NCBI GenBank assembly: GCA_963739375.1
Contig: CAVUAF010000024.1
Location: 1 to 64,000 of the forward strand
Direction: 5' to 3'
DNA: 64,000 nucleotides
Source of the DNA: CAVUAF01 sp963739375
GTDB taxonomy: Bacteria > Acidobacteriota > Terriglobia > Terriglobales > Acidobacteriaceae
In this document: positions 51,834 to 60,871 of the stretch, one piece after another
Position numbering within the stretch: the stretch's first letter is position 1
Layout of the letters: every line of letters begins with the position of its first letter
Notes under the pieces: generated by a model
Database searches by the model: none
The model's input: only the letters and a program-made list of their open reading frames with translations
Told to the model about the DNA's origin: nothing
Position numbers and translations under genes: made by a program

Positions 51834-52831
51834 ATGGACGTGGTGCGCTTCACGCGCGAGCTGGTGGACGTGGACTCCACCACCGGCCGCGAGCGCGAAG
51901 TCGGCGAGTTGCTGCTCCGCCGCCTCGCCGAGCTGGGCTGGCAGGCGGCCGCCATGCCCGTGGCCGCCGACCGCTTAACATTTACGCTGCGCCGCGCGGG
52001 GTCGAGCGCCCGAAGCTGGTCTTCTCCACCCACCTCGACACGGTGCCGCCATACTTCGCGTCGCGCGAGGATGAGCAGCGCATCTACGGCCGCGGCGCGT
52101 GCGACGCCAAGGGCATCATCGCGGCGCAAACCGCGGCCGCCACCCGCCTGCGCGACGCGGGCGCGCCCGTCGCACTCCTGTTCACCGTGGGCGAGGAACA
52201 CGACAGCATGGGCGCACGCGTCGCCAACCAGCAATCACCGGGTCCGCGCTTCAACCTCAATGGCGAACCCACGGAAAACTGCCTGGCCAAGGCCTCGAAG
52301 GGTTCGCTGCGGCTGGATGTCATCGCCGCCGGGCGCATGGCGCACTCGGCCTACCCGGAGCTGGGAGAGTCGGCGACCTCCCGCCTGGTGCGTGCGCTGG
52401 CGCGCCTGCTGGCGATGGAATTGCCGCACGATCCCGAAATCGGCGCTTGCACTCTGAACATCGGCACCCTGGAAGGCGGCCGGGCGCCGAACGTCATCGC
52501 CGATACCGCCCGGGCGCAGCTCATGTACCGCCTGGTCACGCCGGCCGACGAGTTAAAACGCCAGATCGTCGCGGCGCTCGGCGCCGACGCGCGCGCCGAT
52601 TTCCACCCGGCGACGCCGCCCATCCGGCTGCGCACCTTCCCCGACCTCCCCACCACCGTGGCCGCCTTCACCACCGACATTCCCTGGCTGACCAACTGGG
52701 GAGAGCCCCTGCTGCTGGGCCCCGGCTCCATCCACGTCGCCCACACCGAGCACGAGTACCTCGAAAAAAAGCAACTTCTCGCCGCCGTCGATCTCTACAT
52801 GGACGTGGCCCAGCGTCTGCTGCGTAGCTGA
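51834..52831 (+). pseudogene. M20-family deacetylase/peptidase (ArgE/DapE-like), frameshifted
   Basis: A zinc peptidase of the M20 family. From ATG 51834: VVRFTRELVDVDSTTGRERE, LLLRRLAELGWQA. After a shift near 52008 the expected core continues: KLVFSTHLDTVPPYFA (metal His), IYGRGACDAKGIIAAQ (bridging Asp), LFTVGEEHDSMGA (catalytic Glu-Glu), HSAYPELGESATSRLVRALARLL and NIGTLEGGRAPNVIADTARA. HTEHEYLEKKQLLAAVDLYM gives the last His. The family hydrolyses N-acyl amino acids or dipeptides. Without the indel it would be about 332 residues. It diverges from the alpha/beta hydrolase at 51716. Confidence 0.82.
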
Positions 52832-53008
52832 GACCGCAACTCTCGCCCCCCGGTGGGGTTGATACGACGCAGCTTCCATCCTTGGAGTGTCCGGCCGGCC
52901 GTGCGCCGTCGGCTGGCCGGATCGCACCAAACTGGTGGTATTATTCGCTTCCTTCCCCCCCAATAAAAACGGCAGGTGGGCCGTAGGTCTCATAGGTTGC
53001 AACCCAGG

Positions 53009-55206
53009 ATGGTGATGGCGATGCGTCTCTGGGCGCGGGTCTCCGCGTTGGCGGCAGTAGTGTGGCTGGTCGGCTGCGGCGGGGGTTCCACCTCCACACC
53101 GAACGTTCTTCCCTCGCAAGCGCAGATTACGGTGACGGTCTCGCCTTCCGCGCCTACTGTGCGCGCCGGCGACATGCTGCAATTCACCGCCACCGTGACC
53201 GGCACGACCATCACCGCGGTCACCTGGTCGGTCAATGGGGTGGTAGGCGGCAACGCCACCACCGGCACCATCAACAACTCGACCACGCCCGGCCAGTACA
53301 CCGCTCCCGCTACTCTGCCCAGCAACAACGCCATCACCGTCACCGCGACCAGCCAGGCGGATGCGACCCGCAACGGCAGCGCGACCTTCACCCTCTTCAA
53401 TCCGTTCCCGGCGATTTTGTCGGTCTTCCCGGCGGCAGTGGATCCCGGCCCCTACACCGTGGTCATCACCGGCCGCGGCTTCGTTCCCGGCTCGACCGCG
53501 TCCGCAGGAAGCGCCACCCTGAACACCACCTATGTCTCGGCAACGCAATTGCGCGCCAGCGGCAGCGCCACCAGCGCGCAGGCGGGGAGCGCGCTGGCCT
53601 TGACCGTCACCAACCCCAATCCCGGGGGCACGACCTCACTCGCCACCAGCGTTCCGGTGGGCGTGGTGACGGCGGCGGCAGCGGCGCGCTTCCTCGAGCA
53701 ATCCACCTTCGGCCCCACGCCAGCGTTGATCGCACACGTGCAGCAGGTCGGCTTCGACGCCTTTTTGAACGAGCAGTTCAACGCCGCCGTCTCGACCTTC
53801 CCTGAACCGAACTACATCACGTCCGGCAGCTTGACCGCGGTCCAGAACCAGTGGATGCTCAACGCCCTCAACGGCCAGGACCAGTTACGGCAGCGGGTGG
53901 CCTTCGCCCTGGAGCAGATCTGGGTCATCTCGGGCGTCACCATCCTGACCGACGCCGCCTTCGTCCCCTACCTCCGCATCCTGCGCAGCGACCCCTTCGC
54001 CGCACCCGCGGGCGGGCTGGGCAACTACTACCAGATCATGCGCGACATCACGCTCAACCCCGCCATGGGCCGCTATCTCGACATGGTGAACAACGACAAG
54101 CCGCAGAATGGCGCCCACGCCAACGAGAACTACGCACGCGAGGTCCTGCAACTGTTCACCGTCGGGCTGGTGCAGCGCAATCCGGACTACTCGCCGGTGC
54201 TCGACAACACCGGCAATCCTCTCCCTACCTACGATCAGGCCGACGGTGCAGGAATTTGCCCGCGCCTTTACCGGCTGGACCTTCCCCCTGGCACCCGGGG
54301 GGACGCAACAGACCCACAATCCCGCGTACTACGGTCCCTCGGTCGCCGGCGGCACGTGCGGCGTCGGCAGCTGCCAGATGGTGGCGGTGGAGGGCAACCA
54401 CGACACCGCCCCGAAGACGCTGTTGCGCGGCCAGGCGCTGCCTGCCGGGCAGACGGCGGCGCAGGACCTCGACGGCGCGCTGCAGAACATCTTCAACGAT
54501 CCCAGCCTGCCCCCGTTCGTCTGCCACAACCTCATCCAGCACCTCGTGACCAGCAATCCCGAGCCCGGCAGTACATGGCGCGGGTGGTGGCGTCTTCAAC
54601 AACAACGGCCAGGGCGTGCGCGGCGACCTGCGCGCCGTGGTGCGCGCCATCCTGCTCGATGCCGAGGCGCGCCGCGGCGACACCACCCCGCTGGCCGGCG
54701 ACGGCCACCTGCGCGAGCCGGTCCTCTACCTCCTGGCGATGCTGCGCAACCTGGGCGCCAGCGTCACGGATGCGACGCAGCTTTACGGCAACGGGCAAAA
54801 CATGGGGCAGCGCCTGCTGTACTCGCCCACCGTCTTCAACTACTACCCGCCCGACTGGATCATCCAGGGCACCACCCTCTACGGCCCCGAGTTCGAGCTG
54901 CAGACCACGGCCAACGCCGCCGTACGCGCCAACTTCGTGAACTCGGTCATGGCGCCGGCCTCGACTGCGCTCACCAGCACGCCCTTCACCGGGGTGGCGC
55001 TTGACTTCACCAACTACGCCAACCTGGCGGGCACGCCCGACACCATGCTCGACGCCATGAACTACACCTTCCTGCACGGGCAGATGTCGGCGGAGATGCG
55101 GACGGCGCTCCTGGGCGCGCTTGGCGCGGTGACCAACACCGCGGCGCGCGCCCGCACCGCCGCCTATCTCATCTTTACTTCGTCGCAATACCAGGTGGAG
55201 CACTGA
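53009..55206 (+). pseudogene. DUF1800 lipoprotein with Ig-like N-terminus, frameshifted
   Basis: A signal/lipobox VVWLVGC with GGG after it suggests an exported lipoprotein. Ig-like beta domains follow (VSPSAPTVRAGDMLQFTATV, IPN-like FPAAVDPGPYTVVITGRGF). The DUF1800 part starts with AAARFLEQSTFGPTPALIAH, continues with NQWMLNALNGQDQLRQRVAFAL, ANENYAREVLQLFTVG and, after a frameshift at about 54240, TVQEFARAFTGWTFPL. Two more indels lie between 54560 and 54595; the last frame holds YGNGQNMGQRLLYSPTVFNY. The gene is followed 11 bases later by DUF1501, its usual partner. The function of this pair is not established. Confidence 0.82.
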
Positions 55207-55217
55207 GGAGAAGAGGA

Positions 55218-56552
55218 ATGGCCACTCGACGTGATTTCATCAAGTGCTGCTCGGTGATGAGTGTCGCCGCGGCCGCCGGCTTCAGCCGCCTCGGGCTCAT
55301 CAACGCGCTGGCGCAGGGCACCAGCGACTACCGCGCCCTGGTGTGCATCTTCATGTTTGGCGGCAACGACGGCAACAACGTCCTCGTCCCCACCGACACC
55401 ACCAATTACACCGCCTACAGCACCGCACGCGCCAACCTGGCCCTGGCGCAGGGAGCGCTCCTGCCCATCGCGCCGGTCTCCGGCGGCCCCTATGGCCTGC
55501 ATCCCACCCTGACCGAGATGCAAACGCTCTTCGCGCAGCGGCGGCTCGCCATTCTGGCCAACGTGGGGACCCTGGTACAGCCAACGACGAAAGCCGCCTA
55601 CCAGGCGCGAACTGCGCTGCCGGCGAACCTGTTCTCGCACTCCGACCAGCAGGCGGAGTGGCAGACGTCGCTCCCCACCGCCTCCAGTTCGGGATGGGCG
55701 GGGCGCATCGCCGACCGCATGGCCGCCGCCAACCCCGGGGCGCAGTTCCCCATGGTGGTCTCGGTGGCCGGGACGGCCATCTTCTGTAACGGCGTGCAGA
55801 CGGCGCCCGCCAACGTCACCCCGGGCGCCAGCTCCACCCTGGCCGGCTTCGGCACTGACTCGGCCTCGCAGGCGCGCCTGCAGGCCATGCAGCAGATGCT
55901 CACTCTCGACAGCGGCCTGACTTTGATTCACAACACCAGCGACATCATGCAGCGCTCGTTCCAGCAGGCGACGCTGCTGAACAACGCTCTGCAAAGTGCC
56001 CCGGCGCTGGCCACCACGTTCCCCAATACCTCGCTCGGCCAGCAATTGCAGCAGGTGGCACGCATCATCGCCGTGCGCAGCGCGCTCGGCATGCGCCGCC
56101 AGGTCTTCTTCGCTTCCCTCGGCGGCTTCGACACCCACACCAACCAGCTGCAAACTCAGCAGACGCTCTTTACCCAGCTCAGCCCGGCCATGCGCGCGTT
56201 TTACGATGCGACGGTGGAGCTGAGCGTCGCCCCGCAGGTCACGGCGTTTACCCTCTCCGATTTTGGCCGCACCTTCCAGCCGGGTTCAGGCGCGGGCAGC
56301 GATCACGGCTGGGGGAGCCATCACGTGATCATGGGCGGCGCGGTGGCCGGCGGCGACCTCTACGGCCGCTACCCCACGCTGACGCTCGGCGGGCCCGATG
56401 ATGCCGGCAGCAACGGCCGCTGGATCCCCACCACCGCCGTGGACCAGTACGGCGCCACCCTGGCTTCGTGGTTCGGCGTCGCCGACACCGACCTCGACCT
56501 CGTCTTCCCCAACTTGCACAACTTCCCCACCCGCCGCCTGAGCTTCATCTGA
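55218..56552 (+). CDS. DUF1501 protein with Tat-like signal
   Basis: A 444-residue exported protein. The N-terminus has a twin-arginine-like motif (RRDFIK) before a hydrophobic stretch (SVAAAAGFSRLGLINALA). The DUF1501 body has LVCIFMFGGNDGNNVLVPTD, LHPTLTEMQTLFAQRRLAIL, NLFSHSDQQAEWQT, FASLGGFDTHTNQL, FTLSDFGRTFQPGSG and SDHGWGSHHVIMGGAVAGG. These motifs, with several conserved Asp/His residues, recall the sulfatase/alkaline-phosphatase fold, but no activity is known. AGGAGAAGAGG stands just before the ATG. It forms a two-gene unit with DUF1800. Confidence 0.92.
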   Translation: MATRRDFIKCCSVMSVAAAAGFSRLGLINALAQGTSDYRALVCIFMFGGNDGNNVLVPTDTTNYTAYSTARANLALAQGALLPIAPVSGGPYGLHPTLTEMQTLFAQRRLAILANVGTLVQPTTKAAYQARTALPANLFSHSDQQAEWQTSLPTASSSGWAGRIADRMAAANPGAQFPMVVSVAGTAIFCNGVQTAPANVTPGASSTLAGFGTDSASQARLQAMQQMLTLDSGLTLIHNTSDIMQRSFQQATLLNNALQSAPALATTFPNTSLGQQLQQVARIIAVRSALGMRRQVFFASLGGFDTHTNQLQTQQTLFTQLSPAMRAFYDATVELSVAPQVTAFTLSDFGRTFQPGSGAGSDHGWGSHHVIMGGAVAGGDLYGRYPTLTLGGPDDAGSNGRWIPTTAVDQYGATLASWFGVADTDLDLVFPNLHNFPTRRLSFI

Positions 56553-56555
56553 GCC

Positions 56556-56752
56556 GGGGTGCCCCAGGTTCGCGCCCCGCTTTTGGGCGCTAACCTGGGA
56601 AGCAAGGCGCTCTCGCTCGAAACCCGAAACTCGAAACCTCCTCTTGTTGTCATTCCGAGCGCAGCGAGGAATCTGCTTTTGCTCGCGAGGTGCCCCAGGT
56701 TCGCCGGGGTGCCCCAGGTTCGCGCCCCGCTTTTGGGCGCCAACCTGGGAAG
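56556..56752. repeat. Hairpin repeat copies before the permease cluster
   Basis: GGGGTGCCCCAGG.. starts at 56556 and 56706; a shorter piece with GGTGCCCCAGGTTCGC lies at 56690-56704. Both full copies fold into CCAGGTT..GCGCCC / GGGCGC..AACCTGG (56564-56598 and 56714-56748) and end in CTGGGAAGC. Between them stands GTCATTCCGAGCGCAGCGAGGAATCT (56649-56674). No open frame is convincing here. Confidence 0.75.
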
Positions 56753-56776
56753 CTGAATTGTCCTGGGTACCGGGTC

Positions 56777-58021
56777 CTACTCGTACCTCAGCGCCTCGAT
56801 GGGATCGAGGTTCGCCGCCTTGATCGCCGGCAGCATGCCGCTTACCAGGCCCACCAAACCAAGAATCAGGGTCGAGACCACCAGGCTGCTGGGATTGATG
56901 ATGAGGCGGATGTCCGCCGCTTCCGCGTTCTTGGCGACGGCGCTGTAAAGCGTCAGGCTGCCTACCGCCCACGACACCACGTACGCGATCACGATCCCCA
57001 GCACCCCGCCGACCGCAGTGATGGTCAGGGCCTCGGCGAGGAACTGGAAGAGGATGTGCCGCCGCCGCGCCCCCAGCGCCTTCTCTACGCCGATCTCGCG
57101 CGTCCGGTGCGTCACCGCCACCAGCATGATGTTCATCAGCCCCACGCCGCCGATCCCCAGCGTTAGGGTGCCGATGAACGCCAGCAGCACCTTCAGCCCG
57201 GTGGTGATGATCTCGAACTGGTACACCTGGTTCATGACGTCGAACAGCATGATGGCGCGGCGGTCGTCGGGCTTGAAGCCGTGCACCGCGGCCAGGACGT
57301 TGCGCACCCCCTGCGCCACCTTGTTGTGGTCGCCTTCGTAGTTCATCCACATGGCGTCGATGTAGTAGGTGTCGCGCAGGTCGCCCATGGTGGTAAAGGG
57401 GATGTAGATGACCTTGTTGTCGTTGTCGCCGTTGCCCTCTTCTTCCATCTTGGGCGCGAGCACCCCCACCACCTCGAAGCTCAGCCCGGCGATCCGCACC
57501 GTGTCGCCCACTGCGAACTGCCCCGAGAACAGCTTGGTCTTGGCGGTGGAGCCGAGCACCGCCACCCGCGCCCGCCGCAGTACGTCTTCCTCGTTGAAGA
57601 AGCGGCCGCTGTCGAGGTCGAGCTTGCGGATGCGCGCGATGCTGGCGTAGTTGCCGTTGACCGGCAGGGTGAAGGAGCGCGTGTCGTGCTGTACCAGCGG
57701 CTGCACCCCGGCTTCCGGCGTGATGCTGCGCACCAGCGGCACGGCGGTCTGGATCTTCTCCACGTCGGCCAGCGTGAAGCGGATCTGCGTCCCCGCCTTG
57801 GTGCCGCCCGCCTGCTGCGAGGTGCGCCCGGGCGCCACCACGATGACCGTGGTCCCGAAGTTGGCGAAGATGTTGTAGATGGCGCGCCCAAAGCCGTCCC
57901 CGTAGGCCAGCAGCAGCACCACCGTCGCGATCCCCCACGCCATGCCCAGGATGGTCAGCGCCGTCCGCCGCCGGTCGTAGCGCAGTGCGTCGTAGGCTTG
58001 TTGGAGCAAATCTCTCGTCAT
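56777..58021 (-). CDS. MacB-like ABC transporter permease (subtype A)
   Basis: A 414-residue permease. A cytoplasmic N-terminus (LLQQAYDALRYDRRRTALTI) and first helix (MAWGIATVVLLLAYGDGFG) precede a large periplasmic MacB_PCD domain (LPVNGNYASIARIRKLDLDSG, FEVVGVLAPKMEEEGNGD). The FtsX core with three helices follows: VLLAFIGTLTLGIGGVGLMNIMLV, TREIGVEKALGARRRHILFQFLAEAL and SSLVVSTLILGLVGLVSGMLPAIKAA. No ATPase gene is nearby. The closest paralogue is the protein at 59573. Such permeases export peptides, lipoproteins or drugs, or transmit mechanical signals; the cargo is unknown. Confidence 0.9.
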   Translation of the reverse strand: MTRDLLQQAYDALRYDRRRTALTILGMAWGIATVVLLLAYGDGFGRAIYNIFANFGTTVIVVAPGRTSQQAGGTKAGTQIRFTLADVEKIQTAVPLVRSITPEAGVQPLVQHDTRSFTLPVNGNYASIARIRKLDLDSGRFFNEEDVLRRARVAVLGSTAKTKLFSGQFAVGDTVRIAGLSFEVVGVLAPKMEEEGNGDNDNKVIYIPFTTMGDLRDTYYIDAMWMNYEGDHNKVAQGVRNVLAAVHGFKPDDRRAIMLFDVMNQVYQFEIITTGLKVLLAFIGTLTLGIGGVGLMNIMLVAVTHRTREIGVEKALGARRRHILFQFLAEALTITAVGGVLGIVIAYVVSWAVGSLTLYSAVAKNAEAADIRLIINPSSLVVSTLILGLVGLVSGMLPAIKAANLDPIEALRYE

Positions 58022-58163
58022 GCTGTTTACTCGAAACTCGAAGACCTTTTCTTTTTGTCATCCCGAGCGAAGCGAGGGATCTGGGTTTTCTGGCAACCGG
58101 CAACTGCCAACTGCTTTCCCAAGCTCTTGCTCGAAACCCGAAACTCGAAACTAGAAACTGTCT
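58022..58163. repeat. Interspersed GTCATCCCGAGCG repeat in spacer
   Basis: The spacer contains GTCATCCCGAGCGAAGCGAGGGATCTGGG (from 58057) flanked by CGAAACTCGAA and CCGAAACTCGAAACTAGAAAC, plus GGCAACCGGCAACTGCCAAC. Similar blocks lie at 56649, 59460 and 60815. There is no open frame. Confidence 0.6.
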
Positions 58164-59408
58164 TTATTCTTTCCGCAACGCTTCCACCGGCTCCAGCAGC
58201 GCCGCCCGGCGCGCCGGATAGAGCCCGGCAGCCACGCCCGCCACGCTCAACGTGGCAATGGCCAGAAACGCGGACGTCGGCACCAGCGTCGGCGGATCGA
58301 AGCCCGGCGGCGAGGGCAGCGTGTGCAGCCACGACATCGCTCCCGCCGCCAGCGCCATCCCGATCCCGCCGCTTACCACCGTCAGAAACAGGCCCTCAAA
58401 GAAAAACTGCAGCAGGACGCTGCGGTGGGTGGCGCCCAGCGCCTTCAGCAGCCCGATCTCCCTGGTACGCTCCCCCACCGACACCAGCATGATGTTGACC
58501 ACGCCAATCGCCCCCAGCGCCAGCGTCACCAGCCCCACCCCGCCCAGGAACAGGTCCATGGCGTCGAAGATCTTCCCCACCATCTGCTCCTCCTTCACCG
58601 TGTCCCAGTCCTCGAAGGCCTCCTCGGCGCGCCAGTCGAAGCTGTGGCGCCGGGCGATGATCTGCCGCACTTGCTGCCGCGCCGCGTCGTGCTCCTCGCG
58701 GGTGCGCGGCGTGTAGTTGAGGAAAGAGATGGCGTCGCGCTCTTCCCCCTTCAACCGGAAGAGCGTGCGCATGGTGTTGACCGGGACGTAGGCGCGCTGG
58801 TTGGTGGCGTTGTTGTCGCCGCGCCCCACCGACTGGATCAGCCCGATCACCTCGAACGCCGTGCCGTTGAGCAGCACTTTGCTGCCGATGGCGGGGCGCC
58901 CCGGGAAAAGGTTCTTCTGCATCTCCAGCCCCAGCACCACCACGTTGCGGCGCTCGGCGTCGTCGGCGTCGTTGAGCCACCGCCCCGAATCCAGCGGCAG
59001 GTAGCGGATCTGGTTGAAGTTGGGGGTCACGCCGATCACCTGCCCGTTGGCGTTGGCGAACTCGCTCACCGCGCGCACGTCGGTGCGCATCAGCACCGGC
59101 GAGGCCCCGCGTATCAGGGTGGCCTCCTGCTTCACCGCCAGGTAGTCGTCAAACGTCAGGAAGTAGGGCTTCATGCCCTGGTGCTGCCCCGGCACCGCCG
59201 GAATCTGCCCCGGGAACATGAACATGATGTCTTTCCCCATGCTCTCGATCTGCTTGCGGTTGCCGGTGCGGAAGCCTTCCCCGAGCCCCACCAGCAGCAG
59301 CAGCGAGCCCACGCCCCAGGCGATGCCAAACATGGTCAGAAATGACCGCAGCTTGTGCGCCCACAGCGTGCGCGCAATCTGGCCGGCAATGTCGACGAGC
59401 ATACGCAT
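58164..59408 (-). CDS. MacB-like ABC transporter permease (subtype B)
   Basis: A 414-residue permease, same overall plan as its neighbours but of a second subtype: MLVDIAGQIARTLWAHKLRSF and MFGIAWGVGSLLLLVGLGEGF at the N-terminus. The periplasmic domain has KDIMFMFPGQIPAVPGQHQG and GRWLNDADDAERRNVVVLGL. FtsX core helices are VGLVTLALGAIGVVNIMLVSV, TREIGLLKALGATHRSVLLQFFFEGLF and FLAIATLSVAGVAAGLYPARRAA. The start at 59408 precedes the amphipathic helix; the longer frame to 59519 runs into repeat. The nearest paralogue is the protein at 60872. No ATP-binding subunit is present in the window. Confidence 0.9.
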   Translation of the reverse strand: MRMLVDIAGQIARTLWAHKLRSFLTMFGIAWGVGSLLLLVGLGEGFRTGNRKQIESMGKDIMFMFPGQIPAVPGQHQGMKPYFLTFDDYLAVKQEATLIRGASPVLMRTDVRAVSEFANANGQVIGVTPNFNQIRYLPLDSGRWLNDADDAERRNVVVLGLEMQKNLFPGRPAIGSKVLLNGTAFEVIGLIQSVGRGDNNATNQRAYVPVNTMRTLFRLKGEERDAISFLNYTPRTREEHDAARQQVRQIIARRHSFDWRAEEAFEDWDTVKEEQMVGKIFDAMDLFLGGVGLVTLALGAIGVVNIMLVSVGERTREIGLLKALGATHRSVLLQFFFEGLFLTVVSGGIGMALAAGAMSWLHTLPSPPGFDPPTLVPTSAFLAIATLSVAGVAAGLYPARRAALLEPVEALRKE

Positions 59409-59572
59409 GGCTGCCAAGGGATACGCAGCGGGCGCGCGGAAAGTTCCCGTCAGCGAATTGTCATCCCGAGGAGCGCAGCGACGAGGGATCTGGGTTTTGC
59501 TCTTTCTGGCAACTGACAACCGCCAACTGGCAACTGTCTCTAGCAGCTAGTAGCCAGCAGCCAGTAGCGGGT
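59409..59572. repeat. Interspersed GTCATCCCGAGG repeat in spacer
   Basis: GTCATCCCGAGGAGCGCAGCGACGAGGGATCTGGG begins at 59460 and is followed by GGCAACTGACAACCGCCAACTGGCAACTG and TAGCAGCTAGTAGCCAGCAGCC. The spacer holds no gene. Confidence 0.55.
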
Positions 59573-60814
59573 TCACTCGTAGCGCAGCGACTCAATCGGG
59601 TCGAGGTTGGCGGCGCGGATGGCGGGCACCATGCCGCTCACCAGCCCGACGAAGGCCAGGATGCCGGTGGCGATGGCCACCGTCTTGGCGTCGATGACCA
59701 GGCGGATGTCGCCCATCTCCCCATGGGTGGCCAGCGCGCTGTACAGGGTGAGCGAGCCGACGCCGTAGGACACCGCGTAGGAGAGCGCAATTCCCAGCAC
59801 CCCGCCGGCGAAGGTGATGGCCATGGCTTCGGCCAGAAACTGGAACAGGATGTGGCGGCGCCGCGCCCCCAGCGCCTTCTCCATCCCGATCTCGCGCGTC
59901 CGCTGGCTCACCGCCACCAGCATGATGTTCATCAGTCCCACGCCCCCGATGCCCAGCGTAATGGTGCCGATGAACCCCAGCAGGATTTGCAGCCCCATGG
60001 TGATGATCTCGAACTGGCTGAGCCGCTTCATGCCGTTGAAGACGAAGACGGCGCGCCGGTCGTCGGGCCGGAAATTGTGCGCGTTCGCCATCACTTCCCG
60101 CACCGACTGCTCGATCCTCTCGTACTGCATGCCCTGGTAGTCGAACCAGATGCTGTCAATGTAGTAGGTGTCGCGCAGATAGCTCATGGAGCTGGCGGGA
60201 ATGAAGACCATCTTGTTGACGCTGTTGTCCCCCTCCTGCGGCTTGGCATCGTAGATACCGATCACCTCAAACGATACGCCGTCCACGCGGATCCTCTCCC
60301 CCACCGCCGGCAACCCCGAGAACAGCGCGGTGCGGGCGTCGGGACCAATCACCGCCACCCGCGCCTTCTGCATTTCCTCCTCTTCGGTGTAGAAGCGCCC
60401 CTCCGCCACTGTGAGGTTGCGGATGCTCTGCACCTCCGGCTTGCTGCCTTGCGCGTCGGTGTCGAGCGTGCGCTCCCCGGCCTGCAGTTTCACCTGCTTC
60501 CAAAACATGGGCGTGATGTGCCTGATCATCGGCACCGTGGCCACGATACGGTCAATGTCCTCCGCGGTAAAGCGAATCAGGACGCCCGCCTTCATGCCTC
60601 CCGCCTGCATCGAGGTCCGGCCGCCGCGCACCCCGATCACCTTCACCCCCCAGGTCTCGAAGATGTTGTGGATGGCGGTGCCAAAACCCGCGCCATACGC
60701 CATCAGCAGCACCACCGTGGCGATCCCCCAGGCCATCCCCAGCATGGTCAGGGCCGTGCGCCGCCGGTTGTGCTGCATGGCCGCGTAGGCTTCTTGCAGT
60801 AGATCGCGCACCAT
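59573..60814 (-). CDS. MacB-like ABC transporter permease (subtype A)
   Basis: A 413-residue permease. It is near-identical in plan to the one at 56777: LLQEAYAAMQHNRRRTALTM, MAWGIATVVLLMAYGAGFGT, MacB_PCD domain with SIRNLTVAEGRFYTEEEEMQ and SFEVIGIYDAKPQEGDNSVN, and the FtsX core TLGIGGVGLMNIMLVAVSQRT, IGMEKALGARRRHILFQFLAEAM and TGILAFVGLVSGMVPAIRAA. The periplasmic domain differs most from its paralogue, while the cytoplasmic coupling segment EKALGARRRHILFQFLAEA is conserved. Both ends are bounded by repeat-rich spacers. Confidence 0.9.
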   Translation of the reverse strand: MVRDLLQEAYAAMQHNRRRTALTMLGMAWGIATVVLLMAYGAGFGTAIHNIFETWGVKVIGVRGGRTSMQAGGMKAGVLIRFTAEDIDRIVATVPMIRHITPMFWKQVKLQAGERTLDTDAQGSKPEVQSIRNLTVAEGRFYTEEEEMQKARVAVIGPDARTALFSGLPAVGERIRVDGVSFEVIGIYDAKPQEGDNSVNKMVFIPASSMSYLRDTYYIDSIWFDYQGMQYERIEQSVREVMANAHNFRPDDRRAVFVFNGMKRLSQFEIITMGLQILLGFIGTITLGIGGVGLMNIMLVAVSQRTREIGMEKALGARRRHILFQFLAEAMAITFAGGVLGIALSYAVSYGVGSLTLYSALATHGEMGDIRLVIDAKTVAIATGILAFVGLVSGMVPAIRAANLDPIESLRYE

Positions 60815-60871
60815 GGTCGTTGGTCGTTGCTCCTTGGTCGCTACTAGAAACTAGGAACTAGGAACTAGAAA
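60815..60871. repeat. Short tandem ACTAGGAACTAGGAACTAGAAACT repeat
   Basis: Three near-identical ACTAG(G/A)A units in tandem occur at about 60844-60870, preceded by GTCGTTGGTCGTTGCTCCTTGGTCG. No open frame. Confidence 0.5.
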
